The notes under the pieces are model-generated. The model searched no databases. It was not told the DNA's origin and was given only the letters and a program-made list of their open reading frames with translations. The translations under genes and the position numbers were made by a program. A stretch of DNA of 64,000 nucleotides from Acidimicrobiaceae bacterium (GTDB lineage: Bacteria > Actinomycetota > Acidimicrobiia > Acidimicrobiales > RAAP-2), in contig DAIEHI010000104.1 of NCBI GenBank assembly GCA_027355725.1, forward strand, positions 1-64,000. Reading direction: 5' to 3'. Positions 37,928-48,054 of the stretch are shown here, in pieces. Each line of letters starts with the position of its first letter. The stretch's first letter is position 1.

Positions 37928-40309
37928 ATGGCGGGCGAGCGTGGCTCCAGCGTGACTGGGCTCAACAACGAGGAAGTTGAACAGCGCATCCTCGCGGGCC
38001 AGGTGAACGCGGCAGCGCCCTCGACTGGTCGTTCTCTCATCGAGATCGCTCGAGCGAACGTGTTCACTCGCTTCAACGCCATCCTCGGGTCGCTTTTTGT
38101 GGTTGTTGCGTTCGTCGGACCGGTTCAGGATGGGCTTTTTGGCATCGTGCTCGTGGCCAACACCGTCATCGGCGTGTTCCAGGAGTTGCGGGCCAAACTC
38201 ACGCTCGAACGCTTGGCGATTCTGAGTGCCCCGCGCGCTCACGTGCGTCGACGAGACGTGCAAGGTAATGGCGCACTCGACGTGGCGGTGAATGACGTAG
38301 TGCTTGACGACGTGCTCGAACTTCGCCCGGGAGACCAAGTGCCCGTCGACGCGGAGATACTTGAGTCAACCGGACTCGAGATTGATGAATCGCTCCTCAG
38401 CGGAGAGCCTGATGCGGTGTCCAAGTCAGTGGGTGACACGGTGATGTCGGGGAGTTTCGTGGTCGCCGGAAGTGGCGTCGCCCGCGCCACTGCGGTGGGG
38501 GCTGATGCCTACGCCGTTCGACTCCAGGCCGAAGCGGCACGCTTCAGTCTGCTTCGCTCCCAGTTGCAGGAGGGAACCAACTCGATCCTGAGGATGGTGA
38601 CGTGGGTGATGATCCCGGTCGGAGTCGCGTTGGTGGCGAGTCAGCTGCTTCGCAGTCACCAGTCCTTCAGCGATGCGGTGCGAGCCTCGGTGGCTGGGGT
38701 TGGGGCGATGGTGCCCGAGGGACTCGTGCTGCTCACCTCGATTGCCTTCGCAGTCGGGGCGGTGCGCTTGGCCCGCGAGCGCGTGCTCGTCCAGGAACTC
38801 GCGGCGATCGAGGGCCTCGCACGTACCGACGTGCTGTGCATTGACAAGACCGGCACGCTCACGACGGGCAGTTCGACCTTCGAGGCGATCTTTACCGGCG
38901 CGCCCTTCGAAGAGGGGCAACTGCGTGAAGTGCTGAGCGCATTCTGCGCAGCTGATCCGACGCCGAACGCAACGCTCCAAGCCATAAGTGGCGCGCTTGA
39001 CGTCCCACCTGCCTGGGAGATCGAGAGTCAGGTGCCCTTCTCATCGGCGAGGAAGTGGAGTGCGGTCAACTTCGTCGCTCACGGGTCATGGGTCCTCGGC
39101 GCACCGAGCATGGTTATCGCAGAACTGCCCGATTCACTCGCTCGCATTCGCGAGCAACATGAATCCATGGGGCATCGGGTGGTGCTTCTCGCGAGCTGCG
39201 CGGCGCCCGTGGCCAACGATGGGCCACTGGTTCAGGCGGTGGCAGCGGGCCTCATCGTGCTCGCAGAAAAACTCCGAGACGAAGCAGCTTCGACCATTGG
39301 ATATTTGAGCGCCCAAGGAGTGGCGGTCGTCGTGCTGTCAGGCGACGCCCCCGCGACGGTGGGGGCGATTGCTGCCAAAGTGGGTATCTTGAGCATTGGT
39401 GCAGCCCGAGACGCCTCCAAATTGGGTGACGCGAGCGATATGGCAACGGCACTCGAGATGTCCAATATCTTTGGGCGCGTGCGACCCGACCAGAAGGTCG
39501 AGGCAGTGCGGGCACTGCAGTCGCGAGGACACGTGGTGGCGATGATTGGTGACGGCGTCAATGACGTCCAAGCACTCAAGCACGCCGACCTTGGGATCGC
39601 GATGGGCTCAGGCAGCCAGTCCAGTCGTTCGGTGTCACGAATGGTGCTGCTCGACGACTCGTTCGCCGCCGTTCCAAAGGTACTGGCCGAAGGTCGCAGG
39701 GTCGTAGCGAACATCGAGCGCGTCGCGAACCTCTTCGTCACCAAGACCGTCTACGCGTCGTTGCTCGCGCTCAGCGTCGTCCTGCTCGCCATTCCGTATC
39801 CGTTCTTTCCTCGCCACCTCACCATCGTGAGCACACTCACCATTGGTTTGCCGGGCTTCTTTCTTGCTCTGGCGAAGAGTGCCCCGAGGTCGACACCAGG
39901 CTTCGTCACCAAGGTCCTCTCGTTCACGCTCCCCGTGGGCGTCATTACGGGACTCGCGACAGTGGGGGTCTACGAGGCTGCTCGGCTCTCACACGCCACA
40001 ATCGATCAGCAACACACGCTCGCACTGATCGAGTTGTGTGCCCTTGGTTTTGCGGTGTTGGTGCTCGTGGCGCGTCCGCTCAACGTCCTTCGAATTACCC
40101 TGATCGCCACGATGGCAGGAGCGTTCGTCATCTCGCTGAGCATCGGCTGGGCGCGCCGGCTCTTTGCTCTTTCGATGCCCAGCGTCAACCTCACTCTTCT
40201 CGCGCTTCTCGTAGCACTGGGGGCGATCGTGCTCATTCTCGTGACACTCGGGACCACCGTGTGGTGGTCGAAATGGTGGGCTCGACGTACCAGCGCCACG
40301 CATCGCTGA
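37928..40309 (+). CDS. Cation-translocating P-type ATPase, CtpE-like
   Basis: DKTGTLTTG phosphorylation motif; GAMVPEGLVLLTS; MIGDGVNDVQALKHADLGIAMGSGS. Confidence 0.9.
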   Translation: MAGERGSSVTGLNNEEVEQRILAGQVNAAAPSTGRSLIEIARANVFTRFNAILGSLFVVVAFVGPVQDGLFGIVLVANTVIGVFQELRAKLTLERLAILSAPRAHVRRRDVQGNGALDVAVNDVVLDDVLELRPGDQVPVDAEILESTGLEIDESLLSGEPDAVSKSVGDTVMSGSFVVAGSGVARATAVGADAYAVRLQAEAARFSLLRSQLQEGTNSILRMVTWVMIPVGVALVASQLLRSHQSFSDAVRASVAGVGAMVPEGLVLLTSIAFAVGAVRLARERVLVQELAAIEGLARTDVLCIDKTGTLTTGSSTFEAIFTGAPFEEGQLREVLSAFCAADPTPNATLQAISGALDVPPAWEIESQVPFSSARKWSAVNFVAHGSWVLGAPSMVIAELPDSLARIREQHESMGHRVVLLASCAAPVANDGPLVQAVAAGLIVLAEKLRDEAASTIGYLSAQGVAVVVLSGDAPATVGAIAAKVGILSIGAARDASKLGDASDMATALEMSNIFGRVRPDQKVEAVRALQSRGHVVAMIGDGVNDVQALKHADLGIAMGSGSQSSRSVSRMVLLDDSFAAVPKVLAEGRRVVANIERVANLFVTKTVYASLLALSVVLLAIPYPFFPRHLTIVSTLTIGLPGFFLALAKSAPRSTPGFVTKVLSFTLPVGVITGLATVGVYEAARLSHATIDQQHTLALIELCALGFAVLVLVARPLNVLRITLIATMAGAFVISLSIGWARRLFALSMPSVNLTLLALLVALGAIVLILVTLGTTVWWSKWWARRTSATHR

Positions 40310-40369
40310 GACGAGTCGGTACTTCGGCGCTGATGTCGCAGCATTGGTCCTGAGTCTCTCGATACGCTG

Positions 40370-40972
40370 GTGAGCGTGACATTCGAGCGCGTGGAGTTCT
40401 CTGACCTGGTGCTCGTGCGACACGGCCAGAGCAGTTGGAATGAACTACGCCTGGTCCAGGGCCAAAATGACGAGGCTCGCTTGACTGAAAAGGGTCGCGA
40501 CCAAGCACTGCGAGCGGCGGGGGAACTCAGAGCGGAGCACTTTGATCGGATCATCTCGAGTGACCTGACGCGTACGGTGCAGACGGCAGAGATCATTGCA
40601 GAAGTCCTCGGTCTTGAGATCGAACTCGACGTGAATCTGCGTGAACGCTCATACGGTACCGCCGAGGGTGGTTCGCTCGACGCGATCACAGCGGCGATGG
40701 TGGGGGTAAGCGACGGTGTCATCGTGGACGAAGAGGCGAGGGCACCCGGTGGCGAATCGTTACGAGCATTGCGTGAGCGCGCGGGCCACTTCGTTCGAGA
40801 ATCGAGTGAGCGTTGGCCCGAAGAGCGGCTGCTGGTCGTGACCCACGGGGGTACCATTCGAGCGATTCGAAGCTACTGTGCGGGCACCCCCATGCAAGGA
40901 AGCGAATGGGACGCGGTGGCCAATTGCACCATCTGGGCCGTTTCTCGACCGAAGGATGCGACTGGGAGTTGA
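40370..40972 (+). CDS. Histidine phosphatase (phosphoglycerate mutase-like)
   Basis: LVRHGQSSWNELRLVQGQNDEARLTEKGRDQA; VVTHGGTIRAI. Confidence 0.9.
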   Translation: MSVTFERVEFSDLVLVRHGQSSWNELRLVQGQNDEARLTEKGRDQALRAAGELRAEHFDRIISSDLTRTVQTAEIIAEVLGLEIELDVNLRERSYGTAEGGSLDAITAAMVGVSDGVIVDEEARAPGGESLRALRERAGHFVRESSERWPEERLLVVTHGGTIRAIRSYCAGTPMQGSEWDAVANCTIWAVSRPKDATGS

Positions 40973-40979
40973 TGTGGGT

Positions 40980-42200
40980 TCACTCGACGAGGTCGAGCGG
41001 CCCATCAGCGGCGTCGGTGACGAGTGAGGTCTGAATGCCCTGTCGACGCGGAAGGAATGTTGACCAGGTGGCACGGCTTCGACCGGTTACCGCTCGCGCG
41101 AGCGGCGTACGGGCAAAGACGGCGCTGAACAAGAAGCCAATGGAGTACACAATTGCCACCGCAACAATCGGTCCAAGGGGGAACGGCATCGAGATGTTGT
41201 AGTGGTGGAAGATACGCAGCAATATCGGAATCCAGATCATCTGGGAGAGGTAAATGCCATAGGAGTTGTCCGAACCGGACTTCGTGGCGGCGCGGGTACG
41301 GATATTGCGCTTGGGACTGACGAGAAAGACGCCGAGTAGGTAGACACAAAGGATCGCACCGACGGTGTAGGGAATGGCGAACACGGCAAAGGGATTGCCA
41401 CCAGGTCGGATCAACTGGCCGTAAATACCGCCAGCGTTCACGCTATTGAGAAGTATTGCGAGGAGCGCGCTCGCGACGGTGGCGATACGGATGAACCACG
41501 CGTGATCCACGATCCAGCGATGAACGTCGTCGAGGTGCAGGGCCACGACGATGCCCCCGACCAGATAGAGCGGATAGGAGAGGACGAAGCGAGTCTGCCA
41601 GAAGCCCGGTCGGATGAACCCGATCCAGTGTCGCGATACGGCAATGGAGAAGAGAATCTGCCAGGCCAGCGCAATCATCATGATCAGGACATGACGGTTG
41701 CTCCAGCGACGCACCACCTTGAAGAGCAGCGGGAAGAGCACGTAGAACTCAAGGATCACGAGTAGGTAGTACAGGTGGTAGTAACCCTGCCACGTGAGGC
41801 TCCATAGGTGATGCAGGCTCGAAAGGCTGAACGTCGTGGACCAATTGATCGAGTAGTAGGGGAACGACTTGACTGCGTTGAGTTGGATGAACAAGAAGTA
41901 GATGAAGGTCCACGTCAGGTACGGCAGCCCCACCGACATGAAGCGTCGCTGCGAATATTTCTTCCAGTCAATTCGTTGGCTGTCGCGTACGCTGAAGGCC
42001 AGCATGCACGCCGACACGAACAAGAAGGCCTCGCGCGAGAAATGAGTGAGGACCAGACCGTCAATGGTGAGCAGGCCCGCTCCAACGGGTGAGAAGAAGA
42101 TCAACGCGTGGGTGGAGATGACCGCAGCCTGTTTGATCGGCCGCATGGCGTCGATGTGATCGAGACGTTTACGGGTACCGGTCGACGATGATGTGCTCAC
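40980..42200 (-). CDS. Acyltransferase family 3 membrane protein
   Basis: DHIDAMRPIKQAAVISTHALIFFSPV; multiple TM; acyltransferase_3-like layout. Confidence 0.78.
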   Translation of the reverse strand: MSTSSSTGTRKRLDHIDAMRPIKQAAVISTHALIFFSPVGAGLLTIDGLVLTHFSREAFLFVSACMLAFSVRDSQRIDWKKYSQRRFMSVGLPYLTWTFIYFLFIQLNAVKSFPYYSINWSTTFSLSSLHHLWSLTWQGYYHLYYLLVILEFYVLFPLLFKVVRRWSNRHVLIMMIALAWQILFSIAVSRHWIGFIRPGFWQTRFVLSYPLYLVGGIVVALHLDDVHRWIVDHAWFIRIATVASALLAILLNSVNAGGIYGQLIRPGGNPFAVFAIPYTVGAILCVYLLGVFLVSPKRNIRTRAATKSGSDNSYGIYLSQMIWIPILLRIFHHYNISMPFPLGPIVAVAIVYSIGFLFSAVFARTPLARAVTGRSRATWSTFLPRRQGIQTSLVTDAADGPLDLVE

Positions 42201-42264
42201 GAAGTTCCCAGGGCTCTCGTAACGCGTCTCATCACGCTCGGAGCGTAACAGGGGTAACGCACGG

Positions 42265-43815
42265 CTACGAGACGCGGTGCTCTAAGAGGACTGGCACCGA
42301 TTCGCTCGTGAGGAATCGCTTTTGTATCTTGCCAGTGGCGTGTGATGGGAAGTGCTCAACGACGTTGATCGACACTGGGCGGCGAGTGCGCGCGAAGGCA
42401 CTCACGAGAACGTCATGGATTTCCTTCACGGTGATGAGCACATCGTCGAGCGACGTGGCACTGGTGACACCCTCTAGTTGCACGAAGAGCACGGGAACCT
42501 GCCCGTAGACGTCGTGGGGTGCGCCAACGACAGCGCAGGCACTGACTGCGGCGAGACCGAGCACGGATTCTTCAATCTCACGCGGAAAGATCTTCTCGCC
42601 CCCGCGGTTGATGACATCGTCACTTCGTCCAACAAGGAACACGAAGCCTTCGTCGTCAAGGTACCCGAGATCACCGGTGCGCAGCCAGCCCGCATCGTCG
42701 AAGCGGTCCTCGTATCCTTGGGCTTCGTAGTTCGTGATCACCGAACGGCCCTTGATCTCGACGTTGCCAACGACGAATGAGTCGGCGTCGCTCTTGTCAG
42801 TGTGATCGAGTGAGCGAACACGAAGCTCCACTCCAACGGGGCGACCCACCGACCCGATCTTTCGCGTGGCGTCGAGCGGGTTCACGCATATTTGACTGGC
42901 GGCCTCGGTCATTCCGTAGGACTCGACCACCTGAATGTCGGTCGCTGACTCGAACTGGCGAAGCAGCGCCGGCGCGAGAGGGGCCGAAGCGGACCTGATG
43001 AAGCGGACCCGAGAGGGAACGACCTCGTTCTCCTGGAGCGCGACGAGTCGAGAGATAATTGCGGGAACCGCGTTAATCCAGGTGACGCCGAGACTGTCGA
43101 CGAGTGTCCAGAACCCCGTTCGGTGAAAGCGGTCATCGAGTGCGAGCGACGCGCCGCTAACGAGCGTGGCGAGCAGACCGACAACCTCGGCATTGATGTG
43201 CCAGAGGGGAAGCGGGTTCATCCCGCGTTCCGTTGGAGTCAACTCATTATGGGTTGCTATCAATGCGGCAGCGTGCAGCAATTGGCCAACGGGAAGTGCC
43301 ATGACCTTGGGGGTCCCGGTCGTACCGGACGAGGAGAGCAGTACACCCCCACTTTGAGGATCGAACGCCGCGACCCGTGTCGAAGAGCCCTCGCCGTGCG
43401 ACGACGCGTACATGTCATGCCAGCGCACCTTCTGATCAGCGGGGGCACGACGATCACTCACTATGAGCTCGAGGTTCAGAGTCTGAGAACGTTGATTGAT
43501 CTGCTCGCCAGTACTGAGAGCGGCGGTCGGATCAAGGGGTGCGACCCAGACGCCCGCAGCCAGCAGCGAGATAAATGCCTCCGTGAAATCCAGGGGATCC
43601 GCGACGATGAGGCCAACGCGTGCACCGCTGGTGACGCCGAGGGCGCGCAGCGTGTCTTGCCATTCTCGAGTCTTGGTTGCGAGCGTCTCGTAGGTGATTG
43701 TGCGAGGACCGCGCACCTCAAGGACGTAGGTGGCATCGCCGTGGCGAATTGCCTGAGTCTCTACGAGGGAGAGTACTGAGTCGGGCGTCTCGAAGGGGCG
43801 GTTATGCGACATCAC
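42265..43815 (-). CDS. AMP-dependent acyl-CoA synthetase/ligase
   Basis: LLSSSGTTGTPKVM; YGMTEAA; GWLRTGDLGYLDDEGFVFLVGRSDDVINRGGEKIFPREIE; TGKIQKR. Confidence 0.92.
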   Translation of the reverse strand: MMSHNRPFETPDSVLSLVETQAIRHGDATYVLEVRGPRTITYETLATKTREWQDTLRALGVTSGARVGLIVADPLDFTEAFISLLAAGVWVAPLDPTAALSTGEQINQRSQTLNLELIVSDRRAPADQKVRWHDMYASSHGEGSSTRVAAFDPQSGGVLLSSSGTTGTPKVMALPVGQLLHAAALIATHNELTPTERGMNPLPLWHINAEVVGLLATLVSGASLALDDRFHRTGFWTLVDSLGVTWINAVPAIISRLVALQENEVVPSRVRFIRSASAPLAPALLRQFESATDIQVVESYGMTEAASQICVNPLDATRKIGSVGRPVGVELRVRSLDHTDKSDADSFVVGNVEIKGRSVITNYEAQGYEDRFDDAGWLRTGDLGYLDDEGFVFLVGRSDDVINRGGEKIFPREIEESVLGLAAVSACAVVGAPHDVYGQVPVLFVQLEGVTSATSLDDVLITVKEIHDVLVSAFARTRRPVSINVVEHFPSHATGKIQKRFLTSESVPVLLEHRVS

Positions 43816-43823
43816 TCGTCTCG

Positions 43824-44237
43824 TCAGTACATCATCCGAGGATCGTTGTAATGCTTGAACTCCAGCAGGTTCGAAGCGGGATCGCAGATCACGAATGTCT
43901 CGTGCACCTCGACCTTGCCTTCGAATCGATGAACGACGTCGCTGTAGAAGGGGATCGAGCGCTGACGACAGAGTTGGTAGACGGCATCGAAGTCGGCCTT
44001 TTCGCGAAACGTGACACCGAAATGGCGAGGATACATGGGAAGTTGGTCCATGGCGAGGCGGTCATCGGGCTCAGGTGAGAGGTGACAGACAACTTGATCT
44101 CCGAAGAAGTCGAGCGTCACCCGATCATCGTAACGGCGCGCCAACTTGCATCCGAGCTGAGCGACGTAGAACTGGACGGTCGCATCGAGGTCGTACGCTG
44201 GAATCGCCAAGTGAAAGGCGTCGCGACTCTCTCTCAT
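43824..44237 (-). CDS. VOC (glyoxalase/bleomycin resistance) family protein
   Basis: FHLAIPAYDLDATVQFYVAQLGCKLARR; VICDPASNLLEFKHYNDP. Confidence 0.85.
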   Translation of the reverse strand: MRESRDAFHLAIPAYDLDATVQFYVAQLGCKLARRYDDRVTLDFFGDQVVCHLSPEPDDRLAMDQLPMYPRHFGVTFREKADFDAVYQLCRQRSIPFYSDVVHRFEGKVEVHETFVICDPASNLLEFKHYNDPRMMY

Positions 44238-45031
44238 AGAGAATCGCGTTGTGAACTGACGCCCACGGGTTCAAAGTCGAGCAACGTCTCACTGCGAAGG
44301 CCCAGACGAATGGTTTCGAGGCCAATGATTTCCGCGGGGGCAATGTTGCCGAGGTTGACGTCGGTGCCAACGCGGCGCACGAAGAAGCTCTGCAACTCCA
44401 TGGAAGGGGCCTCGAACAGCAACTTGTTGACGTCAATGGGACTGTCGAGGATGTCCTCGACGAGGCCGAAGCGCAGTTCTCCGTTGGGTCGACATATCCC
44501 GCCGTGCCCACTTTCGCGGGTCTCGAGGGTCACGAGTTGCGCACCCGCGTCGATGTCGTCAGTGATGTAGGTGATCCATCGGCTGGGCGCCATGTTCTCG
44601 GAACGAACGTTGTCCTTGGAGCCGACTTCTGAGATGACATTGAAGTCCTTGGCAAGTTCAGCAACGTACTCGGACTTGCGGGCGTCACTCAGGTCAATGG
44701 TCCCATTGGAGACTTCAACGTACTCGGCCCCGTAGTCACGCAACAGTTCGCGGAATTGGTTGAAACGGTTCTGGATGATGTACTTCTCAAAGAGGGTTCC
44801 GCCCATGTAGAACGCGACACCCTCGCTCTGGAGAAGCGCGATCTTCTTGTGCATATCTCGGGTGACCACTGAGGTGCCCCAGCCAAACTTCACGAAGTCA
44901 AGGTGGTCAGAAGTGCTCTCGACGATGTCGGCGAAGTAGTTGTAGGGCAGACCCTTGTCGATCGACATGGTGAATCCCGCTTTTCGCGGCTTGTGGCTTC
45001 GCGCTGGGAGTTGGAGGTGCGTAGGAGCCAT
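44234..45031 (-). CDS. Phosphosulfolactate synthase-like (ComA family)
   Basis: KPRKAGFTMSIDKGLP; DFVKFGWGTSVV; YMGGTLFEKYIIQNRFNQF; YVEVSNGTIDL; EVGSKD. Confidence 0.85.
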   Translation of the reverse strand: MAPTHLQLPARSHKPRKAGFTMSIDKGLPYNYFADIVESTSDHLDFVKFGWGTSVVTRDMHKKIALLQSEGVAFYMGGTLFEKYIIQNRFNQFRELLRDYGAEYVEVSNGTIDLSDARKSEYVAELAKDFNVISEVGSKDNVRSENMAPSRWITYITDDIDAGAQLVTLETRESGHGGICRPNGELRFGLVEDILDSPIDVNKLLFEAPSMELQSFFVRRVGTDVNLGNIAPAEIIGLETIRLGLRSETLLDFEPVGVSSQRDSL

Positions 45032-45298
45032 ACATGTCCATTCTCGTGAGCTCGTCTCTGGTGAAATCTCGTGTGGACTTCAAACGGCTAATACTGATGC
45101 TAAAACTTGACCCTCCGGATTTCTGGGGGAGAGAGTTAGAAAATCGTGAGAATCTTTATCTGATTGGCTCGTGGTCCCCACAACGGTGACAAAAGCGCGC
45201 TTGATACTCTGCAGTAGTGGGACAGTACATCCCGGAGGCTCACATGTGCCATCCATGGCGCCACATTGTATGTGGCACGGTCGCGGCGCTGGGGTGAC

Positions 45299-46798
45299 TC
45301 AACTGGTCTTGATCCAGACGGCTTTTGTTTCGAGGAATTCATCGAGGTGCTCGACGCCGCCTTCACGGCCGTATCCGCTCATCTTGTAGCCACCAAAGGG
45401 GACGGCCGGATCCATGAGGTTGTAGCAATTCACCCATACCGAACCCGCACGAATGGCTTTGGCGAAACGGTGGGCCTTGGAGACGTTCTCGGTCCACACG
45501 CCACTTCCCAGACCGAAGGTGGTGGCGTTGGCTCGACTGATGAGGTCTTCGACATCATCAAAGGCGATCGCCGACACCACGGGACCAAAGATCTCCTCAG
45601 TGGCTACGCGCATCTCGTCGCGAACGTCGGTGAAGATGGTGGGCGCCACAAAGTACCCCTTCGACAGTTCGCCGGCGACGAGACGTTCGCCCCCGACCAG
45701 TACGTTCGCGCCTTCGTTTCGAGCGATATCGAAGTACCCCACGACTCGGTCGAGTTGGGTTTGTGAAACTACCGGCCCCAATTGGACTCCCTCACTCAGA
45801 CCATTGCCGACGCTCAGCCCCTCAGCGAACTTGGCCACTCTCTGCATGAAGTCCTCGTAGATCGATCTTTCGACGAAGAGTCGCGTACCGGCACTGCAGA
45901 CTTGACCTGAGTTGCCAAAGGCCGCGAGTGCAGCGCCCGGGACCGCTTGGTCGAGGTCGGCGTCGGCGAAGATGATGTTGGGTGATTTGCCTCCAAGCTC
46001 GAGGGTGACGCGCTTGAGATTGCCCGCAGATGAACGAAGGATTGCCTGGCCCGTTGCGGTCGACCCGGTGAAGGCAATCTTGTCGACGTCATCGTGTGCC
46101 GCGAGGGCCGCGCCCGCAATCTCGCCTACTCCGGGCACGACATTGAGCACACCATCGGGAAGTCCTGCCTCGAGCAGCAGTTCTCCGAGCAGCAATGCCG
46201 TGAGCGACGCCTCCTCGGCAGGCTTCAGCACCACCGTGCAGCCGGCCGCGAGCGCGGCACCGACTTTCCAGATGAACGCAATGTGCGGATTGTTCCAAGG
46301 GATGATCGCCCCGACCACTCCGACAGGTTCCTTCAGGGTGTAGGTGAGATAGTCCCCGGGAATGGAGTTCTCAATGGTGTCCCCACGCAGCGCGGTGGTG
46401 AGTCCGGCGTAGAAGCGCATCATCCCAACTGCCCGGCGTCGATTCCCCATCGTCCTTGTGAGCGGCATGCCCATGTCAAGCGTGTCGAGTCGCGCGATCT
46501 CATCGTGGCGCGCCTCGACCAGGTCGGCGAAGCGTGAGAGGATCGTCTGGCGATCGAAGGGCTTCATCTTGCTCCATCGGCCGTCGTCGAACGCGCGCCT
46601 TGCCGCAGCGACCGCAAGGTCTATGTCGGTGGCGTCACCCTCGCTGACGCGCGCGAGCATTTCGCCGGTAGCGGGGTTGAGGCTTTCGAACGTGCGACCC
46701 GAAGTCGCATCGACCCATCGTCCGTCGATCAACAGCCGCTTAAGGCCCCCATCGATAAATGCGTGGTGCGATGGTGCAGTTCGCTCGTCGACGCTCAT
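45299..46798 (-). CDS. Aldehyde dehydrogenase family protein
   Basis: IIPWNNPHIAFIWKVGAALAAGCTVVLKPAEEAS; VTLELGGKSPNIIFADADLD; GNSGQVCSAGTRLFV; RBS aaggag before ATG at 46798. Confidence 0.93.
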   Translation of the reverse strand: MSVDERTAPSHHAFIDGGLKRLLIDGRWVDATSGRTFESLNPATGEMLARVSEGDATDIDLAVAAARRAFDDGRWSKMKPFDRQTILSRFADLVEARHDEIARLDTLDMGMPLTRTMGNRRRAVGMMRFYAGLTTALRGDTIENSIPGDYLTYTLKEPVGVVGAIIPWNNPHIAFIWKVGAALAAGCTVVLKPAEEASLTALLLGELLLEAGLPDGVLNVVPGVGEIAGAALAAHDDVDKIAFTGSTATGQAILRSSAGNLKRVTLELGGKSPNIIFADADLDQAVPGAALAAFGNSGQVCSAGTRLFVERSIYEDFMQRVAKFAEGLSVGNGLSEGVQLGPVVSQTQLDRVVGYFDIARNEGANVLVGGERLVAGELSKGYFVAPTIFTDVRDEMRVATEEIFGPVVSAIAFDDVEDLISRANATTFGLGSGVWTENVSKAHRFAKAIRAGSVWVNCYNLMDPAVPFGGYKMSGYGREGGVEHLDEFLETKAVWIKTS

Positions 46799-46933
46799 AG
46801 TGCTCCTTGATCGCGCAGCGCACGAACCAGCGGAGCTCATCAACACCGGGCTAGCCACATCGTTCGAGCGCTGCTAGCTGTTAGGCCAACGATACCGTGG
46901 GATGGAGCGCCGGTTCTTCGCTGTTGAAGCCGT

Positions 46934-47851
46934 CTACCAGGTCGTGGGGAGTTTTGCGACGATGGCCTCGGCGATGGCGCGGTAGCCATCATTGTTGGGA
47001 TGGTCGTCAGGTCCCCATGGTGGGGGAGTGCACATCCAGGTCAACGTACAGGCACTGGCGACGTTCTGTGGAACCACGCCGACGTTGGGGAGTGTCGCGG
47101 GAGAAAGGTTGGCACTCTTGAACTGGCCGGCGATATTTGCAGTGGGAATGTGGGCCGCGGTGTAGATGCTCTCGAGTAGGTCATCCAGTTGAGTCATCAC
47201 CTGGAGCGATTGAGTGGCGGCGGTGATGCTGGTACCACCTTTTAGATAGTGCGCCAAAAACGGGTCGCCGTACTCGAGGCCAACGAAATGCACGTGGGGG
47301 CCGGCGGCGGCCTTCAACTGGTCGAGCACTTTGGGTAAATCGTCGCGTACGTAGGAGATGCCCTGTTCGGCGCACGTCATGTCAATGACCGCAGTGTTGA
47401 GACAGGGGCGCACGTCGTTGAAGCCGAGATCGATGGTGACGAGCCCGACGGAATTGGTATTGGCCTGGAGGAATTTGAGGGCCACTGGCAGCTGGCGATT
47501 TGGCAGGGTGTAGCAGTGGTCACCCGACAAGAGCATTGACTCTGCCGTCTCTCCCGGGCAACCGATTTGGCGCAATTTGAGGTTGACGCCTTTCGCCCTC
47601 TCGAAGGCGACCACATCGTTGGCGTAGCCAGTGTCGGTACGGTGTCCGTTGTGATGGACAATGCCCGTGGGCTGAAAACCGAGCGACGCTGACGCGCCAA
47701 CGTCGAGATAGAAGCCAGAGACGCCCGTCGTGCTCGCTCCCGTCGTGCTCGGCAGGAACACGTGAGTTACGAGCCCCGCACCGATCACGCATACCACCGC
47801 CGCGATCGCAATGACTGCTGGGCCTCTTCGTCTCTTTCTACGATGACGCAT
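46934..47851 (-). CDS. SGNH/GDSL-like hydrolase, membrane-anchored or secreted
   Basis: Signal/TM segment; FYLDVGASASLGF block I; TIDLGFNDVRPC; DDHPNNDGYRAIAEAI. Confidence 0.72.
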   Translation of the reverse strand: MRHRRKRRRGPAVIAIAAVVCVIGAGLVTHVFLPSTTGASTTGVSGFYLDVGASASLGFQPTGIVHHNGHRTDTGYANDVVAFERAKGVNLKLRQIGCPGETAESMLLSGDHCYTLPNRQLPVALKFLQANTNSVGLVTIDLGFNDVRPCLNTAVIDMTCAEQGISYVRDDLPKVLDQLKAAAGPHVHFVGLEYGDPFLAHYLKGGTSITAATQSLQVMTQLDDLLESIYTAAHIPTANIAGQFKSANLSPATLPNVGVVPQNVASACTLTWMCTPPPWGPDDHPNNDGYRAIAEAIVAKLPTTW

Positions 47852-47955
47852 TCGTTCCCCAAATCGTTTTCATTGCCGTCAGTGTCCCGTCACATTGATT
47901 GCGAGTGGGCTACTTCGTGTCTGTGATGAAGAATACGAACGTCACTGCGCACCTC

Positions 47956-47994
47956 GGGCACAACGAATTCAACTATCTTCATCACGTTGTGCCC
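47956..47994. promoter_or_regulatory. 10-bp perfect inverted repeat (gggcacaacg-N19-cgttgtgccc) between divergent genes
   Basis: Read directly in the GDSL/HAD divergent intergenic region. Confidence 0.5.
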
Positions 47995-48054
47995 TCTATC
48001 CTACTGCGGGGTTCAACAAAGTTGAGTCTTAGAATTTAGTGAGTCTGCTCATGT

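Noticed and set aside
37401-38338. Overlapping minus ORFs in the MFS/P-type ATPase junction
   Set aside because: Arg/His-rich, no domain, opposite to well-supported genes.
45246-45278. Nested hairpin gtgcca...gccacat-tgt-atgtggc downstream of ALDH as a novel element
   Set aside because: Short imperfect hairpin in a 3' intergenic region; most simply a weak terminator.
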